From: Cryptomeria japonica
Lineage: Eukaryota > Streptophyta > Pinopsida > Cupressales > Cupressaceae
Length of the DNA stretch: 64,000 nt
Direction: 5' to 3'
Assembly: GCF_030272615.1 (NCBI RefSeq)
Contig: NC_081407.1
Coordinates: 440,971,213-441,035,212 of the forward strand
Positions 1 to 10,792 of the stretch are shown here, piece after piece; position 1 is the first letter of the stretch, and each line of letters opens with the position of its first letter. The notes under the pieces are model-generated. The model was not told where the DNA came from, made no database searches, and was given only the letters and a program-made list of their open reading frames with translations. Made by a program: the position numbers and the translations under genes.

Positions 1-332
1 ATATAGCTTTGGTGTGTGACATGCATGCACATTTTTCCATAAGACACATTGCTATGTGGCATGTGCCCTATGCATGTCTTCTTTGTGAGGCACGTTGCTA
101 TGTGCAATGTGGCCCTAGGTGTGTCTTCTCTGTGAGGTGTATTTCCATGATATGTTAGGATTTGTAGTGTGTAGGCCACAAATGCATGCATGAGGGACTA
201 TTATTATAGTCATGTTTTTTGGGCATGTAGCCTAGGCATGTCTTCTCCATTAGGTACATGGCCATGCCATGTGGGAGTTTTTGTGTTCATGCCACAAATG
301 CACACATGAGGGACTATTATTGGAGTCATGAT
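1..332. repeat. Degenerate tandem repeat, ~120-bp unit
   Basis: Two diverged units can be read. Each runs from a 'tgtcttct' start through 'ccacaaatgca' to 'gagggactattatt' and ends in 'gtcatg', at about positions 224 and 331. A shorter partial unit precedes them. All are rich in 'catgtcttct' and 'gccatg' motifs. No coding potential is evident. It may be subterminal DNA of the CACTA remnant that follows, or unrelated satellite-like DNA. Confidence 0.45.
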
Positions 333-2218
333 GAATCTTCACTCTATTTAACCACAATTTCTAGTCATATAGTTATGTAATGTGCACTTTTAAGGATTGT
401 GAAGTTTCCTTCAATTATTGATGATCTCTCATCTTTGTTGCATGGGCCAACAATTTTATTTTATCTTGTTTGAATTAGTTTAATCACTATTGTGAGTTTT
501 CTCTATTGTGTAGTTATTGTGGCTATGTTTGATTTGCTATTGGAATTGAACACATTTATTTGACTTATTATTGGTACTATTTTTTCTTTCTTTCAATATT
601 TATGATCTTTGGTAGTTTAGTGAAACTCTTGCTATTTTTAAATGTTGCCTTCTTTGTTGTGATGTGATTCCTCACCAAGATCGATGTAGATAACCTTGGA
701 TGAGTGTATATAAGGAATCAAACATTAGGAAAATTTGAGGATAGGGGTAAGTGCTTGTTGTATGGGTAGCTATGATCCACTTGTACATTCTTAGTGATTA
801 TTGACGGCTATGTCTTAGAGGCTAATCCCATTAAACAAACAAGGGGGAAGTCATACATAATCGTATGGATCCTCCCTAGTTGTGTGTGGATTCAAGACCA
901 TCATTTCATATGGTTCTTGGTTACTTTGTGAGACCATGGCATCCTCTTAGACCAATATGTGAGCCTTGTATTGTTATCCCTGCAATGTGGATGAATAAGT
1001 GTATGTTAAAATAAATGCTTTGCATACCATATAGTTGCATATGAGTTGTTCACATCATCAGATCATGATTTAGAATATGTGAATTCTTTTATCCATGTGA
1101 AGTCGAATGATTGATTATGAAAATGTGTTATACATTGAAGCATAATCTGTAAGATGTTCTCTTCAAGAAAAAATATTTATGCTTTCATAGTGAAATGTTG
1201 ATGAAATGGGGTCCTAGTCTAGGAAAGTAAACTACAAACTTATACATTCACCATTTCAAAACATTTTATTAGGGAATAGTCAATTTGGTTCAATTTAATT
1301 CCTCTAGGAGAGACCAGCAATATGATTATTTGTTCCATTTTGATGTGATTGGATATGATTAGATATAATTTCATTGAAGATGCAAGAACTAAGTAAAATT
1401 ATGCAAAATTGACAAGATTAAGCATAAACAAGCAAATAATAAAGCAAAAAGCTAACATAGAGGTACATATTTGGATATAAGACTCTAAAATGAACCTAAT
1501 CAGTTACCTATAGGGAAAATGAGGTTAGAGATAATCTACCTATATGGAAAGTGGTTAAACTCTACCTCTAAGTGGCTCATCTTGAGCATTGTCGGTATAT
1601 GGGCATTGATGGCATATTATATCTGGTTCTATCATTTTTGTGGGTGCAAAATTAACAAGGCAAAATAGTATTAGTGGGATCATGATCTCATCAAAATGGT
1701 TTTGGCTTTGCATTTATGATAGCACATTGATCACACCTTACAAAAGGTTCCAATCTCATACATAACATCCCAAAGTAAGGTCAATAATGATGTAACTTAA
1801 TGCTTAAACTAGAGTTTTGGGTAGTCATATACCCATGGCATAGGGTAGGGGTGACCTGCAAACAATGCTAGTTCTAGATGCCTGTTTGCTTGGTGTATAA
1901 CTTGTCAAAATTAGATCGATTGGCTATAGGTCTGCCATAAAGTTTCCAACTTATCACCAGTAAAAATACAAGAACCAAGGCTTAGAATACTGAAAAATGT
2001 CTCTCAGAAAGTCTGCAATAGGCAAACTTTTAGTAAGAATTTGCAGACACAATGCTCAGAAATTCACACAATCAGCTACATTAAATGCATTCTCTATTAA
2101 GTTCAATGTTTTAAGGTGAAAAAGAAGAGTTAAATGGTTTTGGTTTGATTTGCAATTTTTGTGAAGCTTTTGCACTAAAGTTTCCATAGCCTATTTTTTT
2201 TGCTTGTGAAGAAAGACC
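333..2218. other. No gene recognised
   Basis: AT-rich sequence with stops in all frames. I see no convincing ORF, RNA gene or terminal repeat. It may be the 5' part of the CACTA element whose transposase fragment follows, but I found no matching 5' terminus. Confidence 0.4.
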
Positions 2219-3186
2219 ATGTCAGATAATATCAGCGAAGAACAAAATAAGGAGACAACTGCTAGATTATGGTCTAACTTGAAAAGAAAAGGTGATGGGA
2301 AATGTTATTGTCCCTGCAAAATTTGTAAGGGCTTAAAGACTAGAAGACTTCTAATCAAAACAACTAAGAAACAATGTAGGCAGCATGATCACATTGAAGG
2401 GGGACATGATTATCATCCACTGGTAAGTTGTTCATTATATCATTTTAACAATTTATATACATAAGAAATCACTTGATAATGAGATCATGATCATGGTTTA
2501 TTTATGTTGATCATTTTTATATAGGTCTAACACCCCAGGGCACATGATATGGACCAACACAACCAAAAGAATATGGTTTTCGAAGTGGAGGAACATGGAG
2601 GTGTGAATATCGAAGCTGAAGATAATGATCCCATGGAAGATGATGATCATGCACCAGAAAACACAATTGAAGATGATGGTACAGATATATTGATCCATGA
2701 CACATTTAGTACTGGCATAGCTGATCATGATGATCAGGATGACCTTGATGTTCATGATTTACCTCTTCTTGAGAAGGCATATGAGCCCCTTTACAAAGGC
2801 TCCCAAACAACTCTTCTCTCTGTTGTATTGTTGTTGGTGAACTTGAAGGTTATGAATGGTTTATCCAACATAACAATCTCACGTATGTTAAGGTGTGTCA
2901 TAGATGTCATTACAGTTAATAAATGGTGAATCATGTACCATTAATATTCTTTATATTAACACCTCAAACTTTTTTTTTTTGCTGTAGATTGATAGGTGAG
3001 TTTTTCTTACCACCATCAAATATTCTACCTCACTCATACCGAGAATTATTTGCCATTATGAAAGATATTGGAATGGAGTATGAAACAATAGATGCTTGTC
3101 CCAATGATCATATTATATATTATAAACAACATGAATTTGGAACAGAATGCCTTGAATGTCATATCAATAGAGACAAGTTTCCTTAA
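2219..3186 (+). pseudogene. CACTA (En/Spm, TNP2-like) transposase, N-terminal fragment
   Basis: Three coding blocks match the N-terminal part of plant CACTA transposases. Block 1 (2219-2422) has a cysteine motif, CYCPCKICKG, typical of the transposase-associated domain, and ends at a good splice donor (CTG|gtaagt). Block 2 (about 2539-2890) is acidic and then carries EPLYKGSQTTLLSVVLLLVNLK, the family pattern 'PLY.GS..S.LSA...LLNLK'. Block 3 starts after a polypyrimidine tract and AG at 2987 and carries LPHSYRELFAIMKDIGMEYETIDACPNDHIIYY, the family's 'lpksy.e.kk....lGl.Y.kI.aCpndCilY'. The family protein would continue through the DDE core; nothing downstream encodes it, so the copy is truncated or internally deleted. 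The family assignment rests on remembered family patterns and no search was run. Confidence 0.7.
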
Positions 3187-5544
3187 ATGGCATATTATTG
3201 GCATATTATATCTAGTTGTGTGATTTTTTTTTCCTTAAATGCTTCTACAACCAAAAGAGACAAGTTTTAGATGAAAATGGGGTCTTATGGGCCTGTTTGA
3301 CACAATGGTAAGTTCTTTAGACCTGAAAATGCCCCCAAAACTAGTCGATTGCCTTAAGTTACAAACAAATCCTTGTTTGTGAGCATGCTTCTTGATCTCC
3401 AATTTTGGTGGAATGAAAGATAATATTGAATTTCTCAAGCCTTTTGGATGCTTCGAAACCACCAAAAAAAAGCTACTTTGATCATTGAAATGTTGTAGTG
3501 ACTTGGATGAAAAAAGAAAACTAAGTTTAAACTTTAGAAGTTAGTTTTTTCTTGTCAAATTGTTTTCAATTTTCAAATCATCCAAGGATGCAAGACGAGT
3601 ATATTTTGTTATGACAAGATAAAAAAAAACTTAGAATCTTTTGAAACCATTGAAACATGGGGACCCCTTCCCCTCCTCCAAAATCCCTATTTTTTCAAGA
3701 TGCAATACTTAGGGGAAACTTCCCATTGCCGCACCACTTAGGGACGTCCTAGGGACTCCAAGGAGTCTCTTGACCATCTTGAGGATGCCTATGAGTCTCC
3801 CATGGCCCCCAATAAGAAACTCCAATTCTAAACAAAAATGGTGAAATTATTGTGAAAATGTCATCTATATTAAAGGTTTGGCAATGCCCCCTAACCTTGA
3901 TGGGGGCTCTACCCCAAACCCCCCACAAGGGGCACTACCCATTGACCCCAAACCTCTACCCACCATTCTTATTGTTAATGCAATCGTTTCCATTTTTTTA
4001 TGTTGACTAGTTTAATCACTTAGTATGCCAAAGTTTCATCTGCAATTCTTATACTTATTCTTAGTTTGTTCCCAAAGTTCCAAAACTCTACCACCATTGT
4101 TAATGTTCAAATTTCAATGCAATCATTGACACATTTTTAATGTTTATTGTAAAATTTACATAGTGTGGAAAAATTTTATTTACAGTTGTTATACTTATTC
4201 TATACACATCCTTTTATAATTAATTTTTTAAGTTGTATATATATTTGCATCCCACCCCGCCCCCTTCATCATCCCCCTATCATCCCCAAACTTAAACCCT
4301 TGGTATGTTAAGATATGAAAGCTCACAATAGTTTCATTTGATATGTTAATCGAGGAAAAACCTACAATATATAGCTTCCAAGATTCCAAATACATGAGGA
4401 TCATGAAGAGGTAGAAAACCAAAAAATGAAATTGCTTATCCAAGTTTCCAAATTTGTGACAAGGAAAAAGTAGAATCTCAATCAAAGAAGGAGAATGTGC
4501 AACTCATTATCTTATTCTACCTAAGTAAAAATATTACCTAATTAATCTTTTTAATAGTGGAATATCACACTTAGGATAAAACATATCCAAGGTAAATAAA
4601 ATATTACATTGATAGGCTTCTTTGGTTGCTCTAAAAGTGGTGCCTTATGAATTATGTTCTTGGATACTAAAGTTTCCAAATTCTGGGCACTCTTGATAGC
4701 TTCTTGTAGAGATTGTGATTCGAAGGCTTTAACGAAACCTTTCAATGGTTTCTATTGATGTGTTTTTTATGCACTATGCAACACAAAATAAAATACTAAG
4801 TATTCTATCCTCTCTTGAACAAAATCCTCCCAAGTGCTAAACTACGTGATCAAATGGGATGACTCCAAGATTCCAATAGTCAGGTCTTGACTTTATATTG
4901 CAGATAGACTCAATGATTGTGATGTGATATCTGCTGGAATCATAAGGGGGACTTACATTGCTTGGGTCAAGACCTATCCATTCTCATGTTTCATGATTGA
5001 TTTACACTCCATGATTTAGGTCATCCTTGAGCAACATCTTGACTTAGCAAAATTTTGTTTTTTGTACCCTAATTCTTTAATTTTGACCCCTTACTAGCAT
5101 TGCCTTAGGTTTTATTGGAATTCTTGCTTCTCTAGCATGGGCACATTTCTAGGGTTCATTCGCACAAATTGCTCTTGATGAGCAAGCTAGTATCATGACC
5201 ATGACTTAAACAAAATTTTAACTTAGTCAAATTATCTCCTCCAAACTTCTATGAGTTCATTGCCTTCATTCTTCATCATTTGGATGTCTTTTGTCATTGG
5301 AAGGTAATTCTTGACCACCATACCTCAATCTTGACCTATGATACCCTAAAACCCTAGAACCTAGTCATGTTTACAATTGAGATCTTGGTGACTTGATCAC
5401 TTAATACAGCTTAATCATGCAAGTCTCATCTAACTCTGACTCCAAAACTTAAGCAAATCAACCCTAGCAACCAAGTACTTTGGGAAATATCTTGCAACTT
5501 GACAACATGGGTAATGATGGAGGAATGGAAGGTGAGACCTATAG
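3187..5544. other. No gene recognised; decayed transposon interior or spacer
   Basis: No sustained ORF or recognisable domain. A C-rich stretch with repeated 'ccccaaacc' lies at about 3890-3960. The short ORFs here show no family resemblance. By position it should be the interior of the CACTA element, but the transposase core is absent. Confidence 0.4.
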
Positions 5545-5713
5545 AGGTGAGAGAGAGAGAGAGGGTGAGAGGAAGAGATAATGACCTGGAGAGGGTAGAG
5601 AAAGAGAAGTAGAGAGGGAGAGAAGAAGAGAAGGATGGAGAAAGAGACCTAGAGAGGGGAGAGAGAAGAGAGATAGTAGAGAGGGATAGAGAAGAGAGAT
5701 AGAAGAGAGATAC
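5545..5713. repeat. GA-rich microsatellite-like tract
   Basis: About 170 bp of almost pure purine on the plus strand, with runs of GA and 'gagagg'. The minus-strand reading (Ser/Leu-rich) is low complexity and not a gene. Confidence 0.8.
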
Positions 5714-5754
5714 CAATGTCAATCTTTTTCTAAATTTTTTTTTTTCAAAAAATC

Positions 5755-6011
5755 GGCCTATCATCAAAATTCCGACTCCAAAGGGTAAAATTCCAACAGT
5801 GGAGTGCCGTCAGATGCACAGTATCCTTGTCGGAAGTCTCTTGGAGGCCGTCGTAGGGTAAAATTCTGACAGAGGAGTGTCGTCAGATGCACAGTATCCT
5901 CGTCAGAAGTCTCCTGGAGGCCGTCGTAATTACGACGGCCTCCAGGAGACTTCCGACGGCACTCCTCTGTCGGAATTTTACCCTTTGGAGTTGGAATTCC
6001 GACGATAGGCC
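5755..6011. repeat. Inverted repeat with a 48-bp perfect central palindrome
   Basis: Outer arms begin 'ggccta' (5755) and end 'taggcc' (6011). The left side holds two tandem copies of a ~70-bp unit (about 5783-5857 and 5857-5929) containing 'ggagtg.cgtcag' and 'ggaggccgtcgta'. The right side holds one inverted copy lacking about 20 bp. The two halves meet in a perfect palindrome at 5906-5953 with 24-bp arms. The repeated GTCGGAA/TTCCGAC words are typical of CACTA subterminal repeats. Confidence 0.75.
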
Positions 6012-6217
6012 AAGATCGCGACGGTATTCTTTTGGGGTATGAGAATCCATGGTGGCTGTCGGAAAGGTTGGAGGTGATGTTAGAATTGCAACAACCACAA
6101 GGATAGTCAGAACTTCCGACACAAAGTTTTCAATGGCTTTTTTTGTCGGTAGTGCGACGAAATTGTGTCAGAATTCTGACGATTTGCCATCAAAATTTTG
6201 ACCCGAATGTACTAGTG
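5755..6217. mobile_element. CACTA transposon 3' subterminal region and terminus
   Basis: Read on the minus strand from 6217 the sequence begins CACTAGTAC, then many GTCGG/CCGAC words, which is the classic layout of a plant CACTA terminus. The last base of the element would be 6217, followed by 'att' as a possible 3-bp target duplication. I found no convincing partner CACTA terminus upstream, so the 5' end is either left of the window or lost. The transposase fragment at 2219-3186 is in the orientation expected for the same element. Confidence 0.6.
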
Positions 6218-6684
6218 ATTAAAGATGAAATTATTACGTGGACGGGAGAAGAAGGACTCCTTGAGGATGTCAGACTAATCATTTTTAAGGACCGATATAG
6301 TATCACTCCAAAGATTTTTGATGGAAAAAACAATAATGAAACAGACTAAATGGAGTACTCTGAGTTATTATAATATTGTCAGTACCATTTATTATAATAC
6401 TCATTCTATTAATTTCCCACTCTTTCTAGGTAAATTTGGTAGCTTCGAGAAACTTTGTGTCTAAAACTCTCAGCAAGTTTCATTATTCTGCTCAGAATAG
6501 CAAAAACATGGGTGGAAATAGATGTCGATACGAACCTAGCAGCTGCAAGGAATGGAAGCAGAAGGAGGAGGTCTAGAATATTTTGTAGAAGGGTGGGTTT
6601 TCTAAATTTATGGAGAGACTCCATGTACGGGATGGCACGGTCACTAGTTTCTTCTACAAAAACTAGAGAAAGGGTACTTTGAAG

Positions 6685-8177
6685 ATGGGAGACCAGTCTG
6701 TTGTCATAGATGAAGACCTTATCGCCCAAGCCACGGGTCTCCAAAGGGAAGGAAACCGAAAAGGAGAAAAAATGCCTAGTGAAGCTAAGTAAAACTTACT
6801 ATCCCCCTAGGGCTTTTGTTAAACCATGGTCGGAGGTCCTCTTTGTTATAATGCACTATATTACTTTGGATGGTAGATTTACTAAAGTATATGACTACCA
6901 TTTTGTTTTGCTGAATCATTTTAGGCATGATGAGAAGGTTAACTTTCCTTATTTTTTGTTATGCTCTATGAATGCCACCATTAAGGCCTATAAAGAGACC
7001 TCTACGGGGGACACTGTCATGCATCAAGGCTTAATGGTTCTTATTTATGACTATCTCAAGGCTAATCAAATTGCTCGCTTGTAGCCCTCTATTGAGTCTA
7101 AGGAGGATGGGTCAAACTCTATTTTTTTTGTGGATGAGGGTTCCAACAGTGACCCAATGAGTGACTCTAAGGAGAGTTTGAATGACTCAGAATTTGAAAT
7201 AGGTAAGAAGAGGAAATATATGAAAACTAGACCTTCTTCCTCAAAGGGTAAAAAATCTAAAGGAAAAATCCTCCAGATTAGTTCCTCGAAGGAGGAGGAG
7301 GTCTCTAAAGAATCAGAGAAGGAGAAACCCCAGGGTTCTCTAAAAATGAAAACTAAAGTCCATACTTAGATTAGAAACAAGCATAAGAGAAAGGAGGAGA
7401 ATATAAAGGAGCTGGAGGCTCATAAGCAGGAAAAGATTTTAGAAGTAGAGCAAAACCTAGAGGAGGTGACCACTGGAGAGGTTCATAGGGTTGACGACAT
7501 AGCTACTATTGGTGACACTCCAAAAAAAGGAACAGGACAACTCTAGTAAGATTGATCTTCCCCCAAACCCTCCTCCTAAGGGTATGAAAGGTTTTATGGA
7601 CACCATGGAGTGGTTAATAACTAGTTACAAGAAAGCTGTGGATGACAACAAGAAGCTCAGCCACAAAATTCAGATTTAGGAAACTATCAACGCTAGGGAA
7701 GGGAAGACTATGGCTGATTATATTGAGGATCTGAAAAATAATATTGCAAAAGCTGAAAATATAAGAGACTCCTTCAACCCTAGATTCGAGAAAATAGAGA
7801 AAGACCTACTGGAGAGGAAAATTATTGCTGATGCTATGGATCAAACTATATTGGGCACTGTCAGTAAATTCAGAAAAATTGAGGATTGCCTCAAGAGTAT
7901 TGTAGATAAAATTTTAAACATCCTAAAGGTTTCTGCTGGCAATACTAAAACTCTCATCAGCAAACTGGATGAGGAGAAGGATACCTTGGATCTTGACCCT
8001 GACACTAAAGGCATAGGAGATGCTCAAGGACCCAGAACAAGAACTAGAGGAAAAAATAAAGAAAAGAAGCCTAATAAGGACTTGGATGATCTTAAAGCTG
8101 TTGTGGGCACCTATGACCAGTTGGTGAAAATGGCGGAGGACCTTCTTGAAGACTATAACTGTGTAGTGCCTTCCTAG
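6685..8177 (+). pseudogene. Decayed transposon-type ORF with coiled-coil C-terminus
   Basis: I do not recognise the gene by name. An opening reading frame from 6685 carries VIDEDLIAQATGLQREG, which resembles the 'E.LIA.ATGLP..G' motif of plant transposon or retrotransposon proteins of unknown function. After a frameshift the frame of 6710 continues with a conserved-looking block (YYPPRAFVKPWSEVLFVIMHYITL), then TAG stops at 7082 and 7367 and a Lys/Ser/Glu-rich linker. Another shift leads to the frame of 7584-8177, interrupted by TAG at 7677, which is strongly helical (MADYIEDLKNNIAKAEN...) and ends at 8177. Three frames and several stops mark it as dead. It lies left of element A and may belong to the element that A interrupted. 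Confidence 0.4.
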
Positions 8178-8474
8178 TTTCTTTGTTGTTTCTATCTTTT
8201 GCTGTCTTTTTGGTTTGTTGGCTTTTTTGCCAATCCTTTTGTAAGTGGTTTATATGCTCTGGACTCTTTGATGACATATCTTAATTTCCTATGTTAAAGG
8301 TTTCAGGTCGTGAAAACCCATTTTTCTTAATTAATCAGAACTGTATGGATGAAAATCTGAAAAAAATCAAAATCTGAAAAATAAGAAAAAAATTAGTCGT
8401 AGAGGCCGAAAGATGTAGTCTTTTGCCCCATGGTGGGCACTAGAAATGTGTGTATGAAAAAGTGGAATAAATCT
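8178..8474 (+). other. No gene; left flank of element A
   Basis: AT-rich, pyrimidine-rich sequence directly after the decayed ORF, probably its 3' untranslated part. It ends in 'aatct' (8470-8474), the base run just before element A. The bases after A are 'agttt', which differ by two transitions, so they may be a decayed target duplication. Confidence 0.4.
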
Positions 8475-8849
8475 TGTTATCAGTTTTTTAGAAATGGGTT
8501 TCTCTTTTCCCATAATTGGCTAAGTTTTTGGGTTTTTTGTCAGGCACGCTATCAATTGCTTCAAATTTGTGTTGTCTTTAAGGGTTTAGGGTTTTTGGTT
8601 TTAATCGCTCAAATGTCTGATCAAAAACCTCTGGTTTCTATTCCTACATTACTTTATTCACTTAAGTAATGGATCTTGGGGTCGTGTGAAGTGTCCCCCT
8701 TGTTATTTACCTAGGCGGTCGTTAAATAATTGTAAAATTTTATGCCTAATGCCTTTTTCCTTCTAATGTTGTTGGGTCCAGTAAGTGTTGTGCAACTTCT
8801 AGATGAATCTACGGCTTTCACCATTTCATTAAGCAAAGTTGTAGGTGTG

Positions 8850-10420
8850 TTAAGCTATGCAAAATAGTGAAAGGAAAAACCATGTTCAAATGTGTGCATT
8901 TCGTTTGGTTTAACGAAACTCCATCTCGCCCAAGATATAACGGTTGGCATTGATTCGTAGCCAAAATAAGCGAGTGAATTACCTTTTGTGAAATGGCAAA
9001 AAGGCTTGGCGGGACCCGGTGGTGAAGACTTTTCCATGGCTAAAAGGTGATCAAGTCCAAGAGAAATCAATGGTTTGCATTGTTTCATGACTGATAGATG
9101 CTCATATCTTACGCTCTATGAAACATCGAAAGGTTTTTTGGCCCGAGAAAAGGGAGGTTTAATAGAAGCATAACAGATGCATAGGTTCTCAAAGATCTGA
9201 TGGCTAGCATAGTTTTCCAGGAGGAAGATGCTCGAAAGATAGCCTTCGCAAAACAATGAAATGACATGGTGTTCTGAGCAAGAAGTCCAGCTCCTTGAGA
9301 TGGTGAGTAAGATAATGGCACATGGTCAAAAATCAAAGTGGTCAACGAATCAGATTTAAGGACTAAAAGGTGGGTCCAAGAAGATGAGTCATGCTGGGGG
9401 ATAAGAAATGACCTGGCAGATATAGGTGGTAAGGAAAAGGTGGATCCTGATGTTTCTTCTCAGCGAGTAGAAAGTTAACACGTCAATTCAGGAATGACTA
9501 GACACCAGGTGGATAATGTTGAGTCAGAAAACCCATGTCTGTCGGATTCGAGTAGGTTGTTAAGCATCGAACAAGTTTGATATAATCTAATGGTTTGCAT
9601 GTGTTCGCGAGGGTAAGATGCTTGCATTTTAAAGCCCATGAAATGGCAAAAGGAAAAGGTGGGCCTAAAGAGAAGATAAAGCAAAAAGGTAAAAAAGGAT
9701 TAACTCTGTTTTGATCCAAGGGTTCTCGTCTTTTCATGGCTGCAAATCAAATGAATGTTAAGGCCTGCGAAATGGTGAAAGAGAAAAAAAGATTCTTCTC
9801 GGCATGAATTGGAGCGACAACTATCACTTCTTGTAAAGCTTGATGGTGATGTGTCATTTGACACGTAGTTTCAAAAGGTGATTCAGGACCCGCCAAAGTG
9901 TAACCGGCGGTTATGTAGCAAATAGTGACACGTGGTTGACTCTGAACTAAAACCAAAGAGTTTCCCAGAGCTAATGGCTGAATGCCATGTGTCATTTGTT
10001 AACCGGTGAATAAGTGGGGTAAGCAATAAAGGTCTCACTTAAAAGATGGGCATCTCAAGATTGATCCAATGCTTCTTGTTGTTTTGTGGCCCGAAGATGC
10101 AAGTAGATTAACTCCTGCAAAATAGCGAAAAACTACTAGCCATCAAGATGAGGCACGGTTAATGAAAAAGATGATAGTCTTGGTAGGGGTTAAAGGCCGG
10201 GCAGTTAGAGTTCCATCTAACACTTGGCATAGCTTTGCTAAAGGAAAGTGCTCATGGGATAAACCTTGTGAAATGGCGAAAAGAGGTAGGGACCGATGCA
10301 AAAGCAAAGAGGTTAAGGCAGTGTAAAGGATGATCAAGTCTCATCTGATTGGACGGCTAGCATGATTTTGTTTGGCAAAATTGCTAGAAAGTTATGCTCT
10401 GTGAAATGGTGAAAGAGCAA
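8850..10420 (+). promoter_or_regulatory. Element A U3: array of hairpin modules
   Basis: The motif 'gAAATgGcgAAA' or a decayed form recurs about eight or nine times (for example near 8862, 8990, 9110, 9255, 9645, 9767, 10125, 10275 and 10405). In several copies it is paired with an upstream inverted partner (for example 'gtttcatgac' near 9080 with 'ctatgaaac' near 9117). The same module occurs three times in element B with perfect 12-bp arms. It lies upstream of the LTR gene and is probably U3 regulatory DNA; function is inferred. Confidence 0.55.
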
Positions 10421-10439
10421 AAAGGAAAACACACAGGCA

Positions 10440-10540
10440 TGTTATGACCCATTGGAGTGAAATTTTTAAATTCTTCTATGAATTCAATTCTAAAGGGACG
10501 GTCGAAGCATGCGGTATCAATGTCGCAGTTAAGAGCCAGA
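10440..10540 (+). promoter_or_regulatory. Conserved non-coding block upstream of LTR ORF (A, 5' copy)
   Basis: The block containing 'gggacggtcgaagcatgcgg' and 'atcaatgt.gcagttaag' is shared with element B (28918-29015), although the surrounding U3 hardly aligns. It lies about 250 bp before the LTR ORF in both families. It may be a core promoter, 5' leader or packaging signal. Confidence 0.5.
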
Positions 10541-10595
10541 CTACTGTATATGATTTCACATCAATTGAATGAAGGAATCATTCTAAAGAGTAGTT

Positions 10596-10676
10596 GCAGA
10601 GAAGTGGTTGCAGAGCAAATTTCTTCAATTGCAGAGCTAATTTCGTCAGTTACAAAGCAAATTTCTTCAAGCAAAA
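10596..10676 (+). repeat. Three 24-bp repeats before the LTR ORF
   Basis: The unit 'gcagagcaaatttcttcaatt' recurs three times with slight changes. The same region of the 3' LTR (about 23690-23760) shows the array in more diverged form. Element B retains about one recognisable unit (about 29130-29155). Confidence 0.55.
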
Positions 10677-10792
10677 AATAGGTTCTCTTATACTCTTGTT
10701 TGACAATTACTTAATAGTGTGTTTTAATTGAGGTCTTGATTTGTCACCAAACAGTTGGGGTTAGTAATTAAATTGCTTGCATAGTCTTTAAG

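Noticed and set aside
484-500. 'cactattgtg' as the CACTA 5' terminus
   Set aside because: It does not match the 3' terminus beyond five bases, and no GTCGG-type subterminal repeats follow it.
5426-5767. Minus-strand Ser/Leu-rich ORF of 113 residues
   Set aside because: It is a translation of the GA microsatellite and low complexity only.
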